Notes under the pieces: model-generated | What the model saw: the letters and a program-made list of their open reading frames with translations, nothing else | What the model was told of the DNA's origin: nothing | The model's database searches: none | Program-made: the position numbers and the translations under genes | Shown here: positions 47,115-60,270 of the stretch, piece after piece | How positions within the stretch are numbered: position 1 is the stretch's first letter | Layout: each line of letters opens with the position of its first letter | Assembly: GCA_949825065.1 (NCBI GenBank) | Contig: OX463847.1 | Span: 35,101,789-35,165,788 of the forward strand | Length of the DNA stretch: 64,000 nucleotides | Source: Odontocerum albicorne | Taxonomy: Eukaryota; Arthropoda; Insecta; Trichoptera; Odontoceridae | Direction: 5' to 3'

Positions 47115-50042
47115 TATATGTGTCAAAATATAATACAATACATATACTATATGCCCAGCGTTACACACTTTGATGAACGATTATTCCAGTTCATTTAAAA
47201 AAGAAAATGAAATATTGTCACGTCTAATAAAAAAATCACAACCGAAATTGTTCGTGGTGATATACAGGTGTTTCTGTCACTTCCACTCTCCAAGAACTCC
47301 TTTTGCATCATTCTCCAATGGCGTGAAGATCTTTTGAGATGAAACCCGCCCTCTATCTGTAGTTTGTTCTTGCCCGGCAGTTTTAATGTTGATTTAACAG
47401 TGAAAGGAATATTTGCACTAACAACACATTCAGTTATTTAAGCCTAAATCTGTTGGAAGTACAAATTATCCTATACACCATATAGTTAAATATTGAAAAA
47501 AAAAATGATGCGTACGGTTTAATATGGTATAATTAATACATACGAGTATGCGCAACAATGTTGCGCGAAAGTACAGCGTAATATTCGTATCCACTCCGTG
47601 TTTACATACAGAGTTTACTAAACAATGGTGTGTCACGCTACAGAAACAGCCTTCTTGAAACGATGCGTCGAACTTTCTTATTATGATAGATGGAGGCTAA
47701 TTTTCTTGTTATCTTATTTGAAGAAAGTATGACATAAGTCAATTACGATAATATATTCTAAGATAAGGGATAAAATTTAGCTTGTATTTATTATTTTCAC
47801 TTTAACCGAGGCATATTCAGCATTTGATAAACTATTATATAAACAAACATCTTTCTTAAATAAAAAAAAAGGCTGTTATTCACTTTACGGTGAAATTCCC
47901 TTTACAGCGGGGGTCTGGAACGTGATTCACCTTATAAACGAGATAATTCATTAATAATATATACATAAATAATATTTTATCGACAATAAATAAAAATACA
48001 CTATGAGTACATGTTTTGATAATTATTCAATAAATTTCGTAACTTCTCAATAAATGTGACTCAACTCAAAGATAAAAATACTCCTCGAGGACTTGAAAGT
48101 CTAAAAAGTTTTATTGCAGACAGTGATCGAGCGATCTTAGTCTTTTAACTTATTTCCCGTGATTTTTTTTTAATATTCCAAAAAAAGGGTTTATTAATAA
48201 TACAATTTCTTTAAATTGTGTTACTTTCCTTGAGAATGTTGGTTAATTTTATAAAGTTTTATAGAATAATCATGGAATACCTCTTAAGTACACATGATCA
48301 TGTACATCGTTGAGTACAGATTATATCTTTAATAACTTTACAGAAATGTAAATCTAGAATTGAACGTTTTTTACTAGGTGCTAAAAAAATATTACATTAG
48401 GGCAATGACATTTGGAATACGGTCATATCCAAATTTCCAACAGTTAATATATTGTAGTTATATTTATTTTTCAATTCTAAGTAATATATTATCTGGAATA
48501 TATAATATTTATGTAGTAATCATTCAAATAATCTGATATTACTTTATTTATAGTGAAATTTTTATTTTTTTGTGACAAAAATGTGACTAGCGTTCTTCAT
48601 CCAGGATTGATTTTTTTTTTGAAATATGAAAATTGTATTTGATACAGACTGTGTGATTTTCCACCCTTTCAAATTATTTGAGTGGTTAAACAATAAAGTG
48701 CTGTCACCTTGATTAACGTTTTAAACTTCTGGGCAGAAGGTCGCTGGTTCGAAACTTGCGATATTCTCACCTCGGATAAAATCAATACTAAATTTGATTG
48801 ATTTCAAGAGATATCTATGACTTTTGTTACATTTATTGTATTGTTACTTAAATTAAAATAAACGCCAAGTCAGTCATAATGAAGGTGATAAATTTACTTA
48901 GGATATAATCAGGAATAATACGTATATCAGTAAAAATAAGTATAAATTATTACAACTTCAACATTTAACAAAATAAATATATAATTTATGTAAAATAATA
49001 TTTACATCATATAAAATAAGGTCTTGCGATGTCCGTAACTTAGAAGGCTCAGGAGGTTAGCAGTGTAAGGATTGTTTATACTTAAGACCTGAAAAGTTTT
49101 AGAATAATCTATTTTCATTTCTATAAGTACAAATGACCCCCCCGCACCCACCACGTTTGTGTTTGGATGATAATTTTTTTGAAATACGAAGCTAAAACTG
49201 AAGGTCCTTAACTTGATGTTACAAAAATATTAGGCATACGCTTAAATCCAAACATTTCACAAAGAATTTAAGCTTTTATTTTACCTTAGTTTTTTATGTT
49301 GTAACATTTCAAATTATTTGCGATATTCTAATTCTTAACAGAATTTTCTTTTCGCGGCAAAATAGTGACTTTTGGCGTTATTATTCCAGGATCTAGAATT
49401 TTTATTCAAAATGGTTCAAAGGATCATTTGATAAGGGTCAAACCGGCGTTGACGGCCGTAGTCTTAGCATTCGTGCCAAGTAAGCTGACGCCCAAGGTTT
49501 GATTCCTGGTGGATTCATATTTTGACTCGTTTTATTCTTAGGGCATTTTACACATTTATGTTTTTTGAATGATTATTAGCGATATCGGTATTCCTCAATT
49601 TCCCTTATTTTCCGTTGAGTTTATTATGAAACGCTCTTTTTATCGGAAACAGTGCTATACCATTTTTTTCTAAAAAGAAAACGCATTTTGAGGGGGAAAT
49701 GCCAATCTTTCTATAAAATCCATGTATGTGTTGAACGTTTTCTTAACATTATCATCAATGCAAGATACGTTCAGGCAACTAAATGTCATTTGACAATATT
49801 TATGAAATAACTTGAATCTTTTGAATGTGATTTATTTGTTATCTTTCTGCCTTGAGAATCTTATCCAGAATTAAGAGATAATAATTATTTCATGAAAATA
49901 AAATACTTTGTTTTTAATAAACAAAAATTATTGAAGACACTTTAAATTTATGAATTTATATAGTCCAGAGCACATAAATATGTGCTAAGAATTTCTGTGC
50001 AAAAGATCAAAACTCGGCAATCTGGCGTACTTATTGACAGGG

Positions 50043-50530
50043 AGCAATCTCTTCCAACCAACCAGACAAAAGTAAATGAAGCAAATTACATGGTTGCAAA
50101 ACAACATTCAAATGACCACCCCTCCCCATGAAATCCATGAACATACGTGAGCATATGCCTACAAACCCCACAAAGACGGACAATCACTCGAACATTCCTT
50201 TTCATATAAAGTGAGATATCATCAATCAAAGGAAAAGGAAGGGATGGTGGAGAGGAAAGGAAAAAAAATCAGGAATGAAACCCGTTATATTACTGACTAG
50301 AAATTAAGAGTTTGTCAGTCGCTTCTTAAAGCATGCCAAAGACATTGGTTTGTAACTGATTCCAAAGTCTTACTGCATGGATAGTAAAGGACGACGTAAA
50401 AAAAGAGGAACGGTGAACTGGAAAGACCAATAAACAATCTATGTTGGAGCGTAGCGCTAATCCATGATCGGAAAGGCGCTAAAGATTTTCGTCGAGATAA
50501 CAGGGGGTTTCGGGACAGTTAAGTATATTA
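50043..50530 (-). mobile_element. LINE 3' end (unit 2)
   Basis: Near-identical to 37845-38330, including RLWNQLQTNV and the TTGGTTGGAAGAGATTG tail. Confidence 0.75.
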
Positions 50531-50829
50531 TACAATAGGGACAGTATGTGAATTAATGATGGTTTGTTAATACGATTATGAAGAGAAAAGTATGGATTAT
50601 TTTTATATATTATATTACTTAATTTTCTACCTTTGATTAGATTATCAAATACGTTATTACTATTAAAACTTGTTTACTATTTCTTGAAAATAAAAATAAG
50701 TGAGCAAACCGTTTTATAACACAGTGCTTTTAATGAAACATAAAATTAATACAAAAGTGAGCGTAGAGATTCTCAACTCGTATACGTCTCTCGAATACAG
50801 CAACGGACGATGAAATTATTGCGGAACTT

Positions 50830-51040
50830 CAATAATGAAAAGGAAATTATACACGTATCAAACCACCCCGTACATCCCATTATGTGAGTTGCACGATAGT
50901 TGCACGTGTTAAGGGTAACGGTACGCCATTGTTGGAAGGTTCAAGATAAACAATGGCCAGCTCGGGGAACCGGGTGCGCCTAACCCATATTCATCGGACA
51001 GATGAACCCTCTGATTTAATTCGTTTCAAATAAGTAACAT
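50830..51040. repeat. AGCTCGGGGAACCGG block (unit 2)
   Basis: Copy of 38635-38850 with a handful of substitutions. Confidence 0.6.
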
Positions 51041-52895
51041 ACGTGTAGTAAAGCAATCAGGCAGACTACTGTTTTGGAATGCTGTACAGAAAGTCGTAGA
51101 ATCGAAACTAGTGTTGTCTTTCTCGCCTCAAATAATCACAAAAATGTATTTGATTTGTTTTGAAGTATACATTATTACAACTTCAACATTTAAGAAAATA
51201 AACATATTTAACAAATTTTATATTATTACTATAGGGTGTTGTGATGTCAGGAACTCCGAAGGCTCAAAATATTAGCGGTGTAAGGAATATTTATGCCTGA
51301 GATTCAGAGTATTTTCTAAGTACATTGTAGGTACAGAGCGTCCTGTACACTTTTGTGTATAGTGATTATTAATTATTATTATTGTGTATTTTATGATTGT
51401 GACTTTTTAAAAGCGCTAAACTAGAACCGAAGGTTTTTAAGGCGATGCCCCAAAGAAATAACATTTGGAATACGTTTAATCCAAATATTCTACCATCAAT
51501 TTTAAATTATATTATATTATCCTTGGTTTATGTGTTCTACAATATATTTATGTGAAGGTTAAACTTCAATTCTCTTTGGTATATTGAATTTTTAAATTGA
51601 TAATTTTAATTTTGTGAAAAATATCATATGTTTTCCTCCAGACTCTTGAATAAAGTATTCATGATAGTTTTATAGATAGTTTCAATAAAGGGTTAACTCG
51701 CAATTTTAAGGAAACTTGTCCACCCTTTTACAATGTGTACTCCTGGTGCTTGTGCTCTACGCTTATCGAGGTGAACTTGTAACCGCTAGCCGTTGTTTAT
51801 CATATTGGTACCTTCACTGTTCAACAAATATGAAGTGTCGCCTTCGACGGGATTGTGATAACTTCTACTGGTTTAGTATTTGAGTTACTCTCTCGGCCAC
51901 ATCGACTTTATCTTGAGAAACGATATAGATTGATACATCAAAAGTCAATTTGGCTATAGGACTTGCCATAAGACAGAGCATTGCTGTCAGCTGCCAAACG
52001 GCACTCCAAATCAGGATTTTCTGTCAAAGTTATTTTTCTTAACCTTTCATTCTCCCGCAATACCACATGGTAGTGGTATCAGGGATAGTTAGGGAAATTA
52101 CGTTTTAGATGGGATGAAGGCATAGGGGAAGTCACTGCAGTTGGGGGCTAGGAAAGAAAGCAATGACTAGCTCGGAGACCTCGGGTTCGCCACGCCCGTG
52201 CTTACAGGTAATGTAAGCCCCCGGAGGTTGGTTTATATTATACAATATAACGTTAATATAAGAGTGCGAAATTACTATAAAAAACCAAGAAACCATCCAT
52301 AAAGGCATCGGGTGTAACGTTAACTCCACATTAAAACATTAAACGGGCATCGGGTGTAACGTTAACTCCACATTACAAATTTGTTTTCGCCCCCATTAAT
52401 CGAGCCATTGGTATAAAGCCACTTGAGTAGGCACGGAAGAGGCAACTTAACTCACACAAGTGTCCAGTCTAGCGTGTACATGTATTTTTATCAGACGTAC
52501 TCTTTTAATTGTTTTTTTTAATTTATTTATCGTATATCATCGGGAATTGATCCTGAAAGGGAGATTGTTTGTTTTCGAGTTTTAACAACAAGGTCATAGA
52601 GGTTAAAGTTTTTTACTAAACATTTGTATTATAAAATCATTATTAAAGTTTTAGTAGACAGGTGTCCGTTAGTAAAACAACACGTCTCAAGCATCTTTAC
52701 AGAACTGTCGTGATCATGTAATTTGATCTTGCGAGCAGTGGCGTAGCGAGGCTCTCGTACGAGTATCTGGACAGTTGCCTGGGAGCGTCGATAACACAAG
52801 GTAGTTCAATGGTTTATTGCAAATACAGGTTTTATAAAAACTAATTTGTCAAACAGACTCAGAGTCTTTTAGTTTTTACTTTTTCAAATAAAATA

Positions 52896-53431
52896 CACCT
52901 CCCTCGATTTACGCGTTTTCTTGTAGTGGATTTATCTTAAAGCGATTTTAACATATGATTATTCAAAGACAATGACAATCGTTTTTCTCAATATATGAAT
53001 TTTGCCTAGTTAATTATACATCTAGACGACTGTGCACTCGACTAAATCAGCGTGCTCGGCGCTGAGTGTCAGATCGACGTAGAGAAAAACCAACACTATA
53101 AATATGGTCGGTCGCTACATTGTTTACACTTTTGTTTCATTCTCTATATTAATATTTTGTAACATTGGTATCAACAAAGAAAATGTTTATCAATAAATAA
53201 AAATATTTTATACCTTTTATGATTTAAATTAGGTTGGTTTATTAGTTTTCTGTGGGTTATTGTTACCTATACTTGACACGTATATGAGTTATCTACCTCA
53301 ATTTTAGCGAGTTTTAATATTCTGGAATGTATCTTCCAATTTCGTGTGTATTTCTTGCTTCCATTTGTGTAATTTTTTATTTACACGAATTTTCTTGAAA
53401 CATATCTACCGCGAAAATCGAAGGATGGGTG
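52896..53431. mobile_element. Pogo/Tigger-like non-autonomous element, 536 bp
   Basis: TA flanks (52894-52895, 53432-53433). Termini CACCTCCCTCGATTTACGCG and, on the minus strand, CACCCATCCTTCGATTTTCG are similar but imperfect. No transposase. It is present only in unit 2, within the 782-bp segment absent from unit 1. Confidence 0.6.
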
Positions 53432-53689
53432 TATTACAATTCACATAAAAAAAAAAAAAACTATATAGAAATTAACACAATTCATATACAAAAGAAAATT
53501 GAAATTCAATGGCAAAATTGATTTATTCAACACTTTAATTTATTTTTATTTATTATTACACATGACAAGAAATATACACAATTTGCGAAAAAACAACAGG
53601 TTATTTGATTTGGACATACAATTTTAATGGATCTGGGTTTGTTGCCTTTCATTTGTCGTATCTCCAGTAAACTAGGCTTTTGCCTGTAT

Positions 53690-54260
53690 CTCACTGAGGA
53701 TAAACTGCAAATATTATATGGCGGGTTTATTGAGGTGGCAATTTCTTCCAACCAACCAGACAAAAGTAAATAAAGCAAGTTACATGGTCGCAAAAAAACA
53801 TTCAAATGACCATCCATCTCCACGAAATCCATTAATTCAAACGTGAGCATGTGCCCACAAACCCCACAAAAACGGACAATCATCCGAACATTCCCTTTCA
53901 TACAAAGTGAGACATCATCAACCAAAGTAAAACGAAGGGATGGTGCAGAGGAAAGGAAAAAATCAGGAATGAAACACGTTCGATTACTGACTAGAAATTA
54001 AAAGTTTTTTCAGTCGCTTCTTAAAGCATGCGAAGGACGGAGCGAGTCTAACATTGGTTTGTAACTGATTCCAGAGTCTCACTGCATGTAAAGGACGACG
54101 TGAACAAAGAGGAGCGGTGTACCGGAAAGATCAATAAACAATCTCTGTTTGAGCGTAGCGCTAGTCCATGATCGGAAAGACGTTGAAAAATTTCGGCGAG
54201 ATAAGAGGGGCAAAATTCATATTGATATAAAGACATGTGTACATTGGTCATCAAACAGAG
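53690..54260 (-). mobile_element. LINE 3' end, distinct copy
   Basis: The minus strand gives RLSDHGLALRSNRDCLLIFP, then VHRSSLFTSSFTCSETLESV (54048-54254), the RT C-terminus, followed by a 3' UTR ending TTGGTTGGAAGAAATTGCCA then CCTCAATAAACCCGCC near 53720-53757. It is related to 37845-38330 but clearly diverged. Confidence 0.75.
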
Positions 54261-54359
54261 TCGAATGGAGAGTTTTTATGTTTCTCTTAAAAAAAAATAT
54301 ATTTTCACACATTCAAGAGTATCATTTCACTAGTCAATCTATTAGATGTTCTTAAAATT

Positions 54360-54735
54360 ACGCCTCAGATATTTCCATCCCCATACACATTATTCATTCT
54401 TAGAACTCTAAAAAGGGTGATCTGCCTCGTGATCTGCCCCCTTCTATTTTCTCTTGGATCACTAGTTTCTCCGTTGTATCCTTCTATCGGATAATATGAT
54501 CAAGAAGTCTAAGAATTCACAGTAATAATAATGAAGACAAACGCTGTCTAATTTGTAGTTCCAGAGTTGATGAATTTGTTCTGCGTACTGTCCAAGGTAT
54601 GTTGCCAGGTTACTACATCTCCAAAGTATTTATCTTTTAACGTGTTTGCTCTCAATGTCCATGTTTTGGCACCATACAGAAATACTGAGAAATAGATTTT
54701 TCTTACATGTTTTACTTTCTATGAACAAGTAAGAG
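54360..54735 (-). mobile_element. Decayed LINE ORF2 fragment
   Basis: The minus strand reads VKHVRKIYFSVFLYGAKTWT then LRANTLKDKYFG, the FLYGAETWTL segment of non-LTR reverse transcriptases, followed by stop-rich sequence. Confidence 0.6.
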
Positions 54736-55094
54736 GACTCTTTAAAGCGGCGGTTCTTAACCAGTCGTACGCGTAATTTGTGTAATTTTTACCATTCAAA
54801 ACAATGCTTATTATAAAAATCAATTATATTTTTAATACCATTCTGTTCGACGTAGATACTTATGCTGTGCTGGATTTTCTTCAATATTGTACTTAAGAAA
54901 TAAACTTATAACTCGACTTCGAACCAAATGAACGTTTTAAATTAGGGTAAATAAACTGGATATAAAGATCTAATTTCTGTCAAACAAGCACAAGTATCAC
55001 ATTAAATAATTTTGCTAATCGTTAATTGTATTTTTTGTTTATCATATTGTTTATCGTATTTAGTTATTATTTTTGTTCTTTAATTTTATTTGAC

Positions 55095-55268
55095 AACCTC
55101 CGTGGTCTAGTTGGTAAGACGCTTGTTTTCCGATCCGGAAGTTGCGGGTTCGATTCCCGCTGGAACCCAAATTAAAAGGTTTTCAATTAAGACCGCATAC
55201 ACATCTTTTTGGTTGATTGTATGAAATTGTCACATACCAATGGTCCCACAAAGCTGTACTGTATGCAA
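55095..55268 (+). mobile_element. tRNA-derived SINE, best preserved copy
   Basis: Head ACCTCCGTGGTCTAGTTGGT then AAGACGC gives an A box (TGGTCTAGTTGG). GCGGGTTCGATTCCCGC is a perfect T-arm with B box GGTTCGATTCC. The 5' and 3' ends of the tRNA-like part do not pair, so it is not a functional tRNA gene. The tail TTTGGTTGATTGTATGAAAT with TGTCACATACCAATGGTCCC is the family's LINE-like tail. Confidence 0.8.
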
Positions 55269-55274
55269 AGTGTT

Positions 55275-55360
55275 ATATATGATTTGCTTGGGCGCTGCTA
55301 TACCTGCCAGACGCAATTTGTTTATTAGTGGTGGGTTCGAGTCCCGAGTAAGATCGCCTT
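55275..55360 (+). other. Second tRNA-like segment
   Basis: GTGGTGGGTTCGAGTCCCGA contains B box GGTTCGAGTCC, about 60 bp after TTGGGCGCTGCTATACCTGC. This may be another SINE head or a decayed tRNA; no cloverleaf is evident. Confidence 0.35.
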
Positions 55361-55887
55361 TCAAGAGATTTTGGTTTTTAAACGACGCTATCAAAAATTG
55401 GCCCTTATAAAACAAAAAATAGAAACGAAATAAAAATGTGTGATATCTTATTTAAGTATATAGTCTCGGCTTTCTATTTGTAAATGAGACATTGTTGGTG
55501 ATACTGATTTTTTTAAAGTTTGGTTTTGATGGTACGCATTTACAAAAAGGTTTAGAACCGCCGCTTTAGAGTTAATGATAAGGTGCGTATTTTCAATATC
55601 ATACTTTGGTGTGAACTACTTTATTCGCTTATCTTGTTATTTCTAACACAGCTGTTTTCTTAAGTTGCTCGTCTTCCCTCCATTCAATTATTAAGTTGCT
55701 GTTTGAACTTGTAAGAGACTAAGTTAATCCATCATGTCAGAGTCGACAGGTGTGCACACAGTGGTTTCTATCTGTTTTCTGCAAACTTATCTCTTGGCTA
55801 ACGGTATTATTTCTTTATATAATATATGTCTTTTCTAAAATATAACTTAATTGGTTGAATGTGAGAAATAGACATTAAATTCACAAA

Positions 55888-56400
55888 ATGTTGCTGGTGT
55901 ATAATATCTTTAACTGTCCTACCACCCACTCATATTTCACCGAAAATATTCATAGTTTTTCCGATCATGAACTAACGTTATGCTCAACCAGTGATTGTTT
56001 ATTGATTTCCCCAGTTCAACCTTCTTTTTTGACATCGTACTTTACTGTTCATACAGTACAACTCTGGATGCAGTTACCAACAAACGTAAGACTCGCTCCT
56101 TCATTGGTATGTTTAAAAAAAGCAACTGAATAAACTCTTAATTTCAAGTCAGCAATGTAACGTATTTAATAACCAATATTCTATCCTCTCAAAAAGCTTT
56201 TAATTTTCCCTTTGATGAAACCGCACTTTTGTTTTTATTAATTATGTAAAATTTTCATGAATTTTATACAAATTAATAATAATTTGTGTATTTTTTCGAC
56301 CATATTACTTCATTTATTTATTTTTGTGTAGCTGGTTGGAAAAAATTGCCACCTGGCAATACTACCACCAGATTGTTATACAATGAAGTATTAAATTAAC
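55888..56400 (+). mobile_element. LINE 3' end (unit 2)
   Basis: Counterpart of 41060-41560: SDHELTLCSTSDCLLISPVQ, LWMQLPTNVRLAPSL, then tail GGTTGGAAAAAATTGCCACC and TGGCAATACTACCACC. Confidence 0.8.
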
Positions 56401-56692
56401 AAATAAACAACTGATATTTTCAAGTTTGATCATCAGCTTATTAGTATAAAAAACAAAGCTTTTATTTTTCTTGTAGTTTTCCTCTTAATGTATTTTTTCA
56501 CATTCTTCGTTTCAAGTGTAATGCTTTTTCATATAATTTTCTTCAAAAGAATATTGTCTTTTTTATTTTATTAATTTTTGTTTCATTTTATAACAGTCAA
56601 ATTATATTTTGATACAAATATTGAAAAAAAAAACAACATATGTAAATTAACATTGACATGTAAGCACTGTTATACAATATTATAGAAAAAAA

Positions 56693-56780
56693 ACATTACA
56701 AGTCGAACATCATAACTAAGCAAACCCATACATAAAACATTACAAGTCGAACATCATAACTAAGCAAACCCATACATAAA
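56693..56780. repeat. Two 44-bp tandem units (unit 2)
   Basis: Same pair as 41857-41944, units starting at 56693 and 56737. Confidence 0.9.
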
Positions 56781-57249
56781 ATTGAATGTATTCATCCCGA
56801 CAAGAACTTCTTCATTTTACTTCTGTAAATAGCCAATGAAATGTGAAAAATCACACATTGCCCATATTGACTACCCAATCTGTGCAATCTTGTGATGAAT
56901 ATAAGAAGTGTACAAATAATAAGAGGAATAAAACATTTTGCCGAGCTGGCCTATAAGGAACGTGTAACATAACAAACTGAGTTAGATCTAGACTATTGAT
57001 ATACGAGCTGATAACCTTGAACAATGTTGTGAGGTTAAAAATCTTTCTTTTTTCTGACAAGCCTCATCACAGGCAACAACTTATCATAGTCCAACTTAGT
57101 TATTGGAATTTGTTGTTTTAAGTTAACAAATAAGTACTTTAATAGACGCGTTTATAAATAGATGGGATGGATCTGATATCTGTCTGGGTTTTACGCATTT
57201 CTAAATAAGATTTGTTAACTTTTACATCAATCTTGTTTTTTTTTCTTCT

Positions 57250-57640
57250 TCTTCCTAGTGTCATGTCAAGTCCCCCCAACGTTGACTATCACCTGAGAGT
57301 AAGCATCCTTATCCCCGGCAGATCCCCAACGCTCCTTATACCAGTCCAATCACGTATATTGCGGAGCCAGGAGATTTGCCTCCTGCCAACACCTCTTCGA
57401 CCTTCTGTTTTGCCTTGGATGATCAGGTACAGTAATTTTTACTTTTCTCTTCTAAGTACATGACCTAAATAGGTCACCTTTCGGATTTTAAAATTAGTTA
57501 GCAACTCTCTATCAACTTTGGCTCTTTGAAAACCCCTTGTGTTGCTGACCATATTCGTCCAGGGTATCCGTAGCATTCTCTGGTGTATTCACATTTTGAA
57601 AGGTTCCAGTCGGTTCATACTAGTCGGTTTTCATCTCAAT
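57250..57640 (-). mobile_element. LINE ORF2 C-terminal fragment (unit 2)
   Basis: Counterpart of 42420-42800 with one extra frameshift near FQRTKVDREL (about 57535). Confidence 0.8.
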
Positions 57641-59449
57641 TGTTACTTTATTTTCCATCAAAGTTCATTCTTTAAAGCGCTGGGACATCCATTGTTGTTG
57701 AGTTTGGGGTGCTGAAATTTCGCTGTACGGCAGTGAGATTAGCCACTGCTAATACAGTCAACACAGATGTAACTTTATCTTACTGCCATACAGAAAAACT
57801 TAATTGTCACGGTGTGATTCTCAAAAAAAACCTAACGCTTATGGAACTGTTTCAGTCGTTTAATTTGCTATAATCCAATCATATCTCAAGCAACTATAAT
57901 CTTAATCTAGTATTGCTGCTTGTGATATAATCAGACTACAGTTTCAATATTAACAGTCCCATAATTTGCTTTTTAGTATCCCAAGTTCGCTTCCTGGATT
58001 TTTTTTCAAAACCATTCATAGTCAAATTTATTGTTGTACATGCTGAAATAAGCATTAGCAAAGCACTTTGTTTAAGAATTAAGTTATTAAACAGGACATC
58101 ATGAGAAACCTACATGACCTGGTTGGTAAAACTCGAGGGTTAAATTCCCGTTTGTATCCAAAATCTGGTCGGTCTAATAGATAAGCAAACTGTATACAAC
58201 GAAAGTGTAAAACAATATGAGGATATTGTTTTTTTTCCTAACATTTATTTTAAATCAAAGACAAAAACAATTATCAATAAATAAGACGACATTCGTACAT
58301 AAAATATATGTTTTCCATCTATATTTAAAGTGATCGATTTTCTGAAAAAAAAAGCAGCCTTATTCCAGGTATGCAGAACTTTGAACTTTGGTTTATAAAA
58401 ATGTATTGACACTGGAAATAAAATCATATCCTATTGCAATCTCAAAAGCTTAAAATTGAAAGATTACATGTGTAATCTTATCATTTATTAAATCTGAAAT
58501 CATCTACGTTAGAGATATTGTTCGTGTTACATCAAATTGCTGTATAAAAAGTGCATGACTTAATAAAAACAAGACAAGTTGTATTAGAGTCGGAAGGAGA
58601 TTAATCTAACAGCTTCCGAGGACACGAAGGGTAGTGCCGTCTAAAACGAATGATAGACATAATGTAACGCAACTGAACTTATCCTCTGAAAAGCTTATTC
58701 CCATTTCATTTTAGTCAAGAAAAAGTTTTACAAAAAAATGATGGAAATTGACCAGGAAATTACAGGAAGTCGTCGTTTTTACAAGCTGCAAAGGGTTTTC
58801 CGAAGGAAAAATATTAATTAATCTCTAAGCGAATGAGTTTTTTCTCAATATAACATGCGCGAAGGGGTGAGCTGTTTTCATTTTTAAATAATTATAAATG
58901 AAAAATTTATACCGCGCCGTTTAGAGAAATACTCTCATAACGAGCGGTCTAATTCAGGATTCGAACCCACTATTATTAACAGATAATTTTTTTACAAAAT
59001 AAATGTATACCCACATATGTTAAATTGAGTGTAAGGAAAGTAAGGTAGTGGCTGCACTCATAAGATTGGGTACTTCCCTACGTTTGCATATCACATAGTG
59101 ACGAAGAAGGAACTGCCCAAAGGGACTCCTTTTTCGGTGGCGACACACTTAAGTATGAAAAGAATAGGAGTGACGATGGACTTATGGTTCAACATCCCGC
59201 GAAAAGGAAAATAGCTCGCAGCGCATTTTTTTGGTTTTCTTATAAAGTGGCTTAAAGCCTGGAGTTAAAACAACTCAGCAAGTTGCCAGTACGTCCCTAT
59301 ATTTAAGTGCTTCCTTGAGTTGTACACGCAAAAAATCATTATACCCCGCCCGATCGGAACAATTTGAAATATATTTTTCATATATCATATATTTTAGTTT
59401 TCTACGAATATTGTACTAACAAATATTTGTCATAAATAAATAACCTCAT

Positions 59450-60270
59450 ATTTATTTATTTATTTTATTTTATTTAATTTACGACACAACAGTGTATTTT
59501 ATATATAAATGAACATATGAACAAGTACTTTTGATTATTAACAGAAAATACATTTTTGCCCCACGTATTCTTCGAAGTGCACCCATTTTTACGCGCAGCT
59601 AAACAATAACACAGGTAGGAGAATAGGGCATTACAAAAAATATTTTTTTTTTTTTGGTACAGCCTTCAATTTTTAGGTAAGCTACTCGTACAAGACAGTG
59701 CAACCTACTCGTTTGAATGAATCCATCTTAATTAATTAACCTCCACAAAATACCCTCCTCTATTTGTCTACAACGTCTACTTCGTGGGTCAGGCAATCTG
59801 AAGAGGGCTGGTGATTATTGAAAACTAATGGAGTCTAGCCAGAGAAGTAAGTGGTGCTACTCTTTGCGGAAATATAAGTGACCACATACTTCACTTCATG
59901 GTCAAGGAACTACGAAAATGGAGTTGAATTGAGGAAATTAATCTGGAGCATAATGGAAATTCGACGAACAAAAATGAATGACAAAAAAACTTTGGAGTCA
60001 TGGAGTGTTGAAATTTTGATAGATTCAGGTGTCTTCTTAATATCATCTTTCAAACATTATAAAAATTAATATCAAATCTTGCGTTTATCAAAGGTTTCGG
60101 ATTTTACTTTGCAGAACTTAATTACTGTTTTTTGTATATTCATGTTAGTTTAAGATAATGTTGTATTATTTGTCAATAATTTTAAGTACTTCTATAACCT
60201 GTCACATGTTCATTTGTATATAAAAACACTGTTGTGTCGTTAATTAAATAAATAAAATAAATAAATAAAG
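59450..60270. mobile_element. Foldback element (unit 2)
   Basis: Counterpart of 44581-45399. Here the arms keep ACGACACAACAGTGT on both sides, which defines the inverted repeat best. The internal ORF (59878-60069, 63 codons) is open because of a one-base difference from unit 1. Confidence 0.7.

Larger units (their letters stand above)
54748..55563. mobile_element. hAT-type non-autonomous element, 816 bp, with a nested SINE
   Basis: Termini CGGCGGTTCTTAACC (left) and, on the minus strand, CGGCGGTTCTAAACC (right) resemble the CAGNGGTTCTYAACC ends of many hAT elements. The 8-bp flanks CTTTAAAG (54740-54747) and CTTTAGAG (55564-55571) match at seven of eight positions and fit the hAT nTnnnnAn target shape. 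The interior has no transposase; the SINE at 55095 is inserted in it. Confidence 0.75.

Noticed and set aside
53527..53925. 132-codon minus-strand ORF as a gene
   Set aside because: It spans the 3' UTR and tail of a LINE fragment, including the GGAAGAAATTGCC tail block, and lacks protein-family features.
55095..55170. Functional tRNA gene
   Set aside because: The D and T arms and both promoter boxes are good, but the acceptor ends do not pair and the unit continues into a SINE tail found in other copies.
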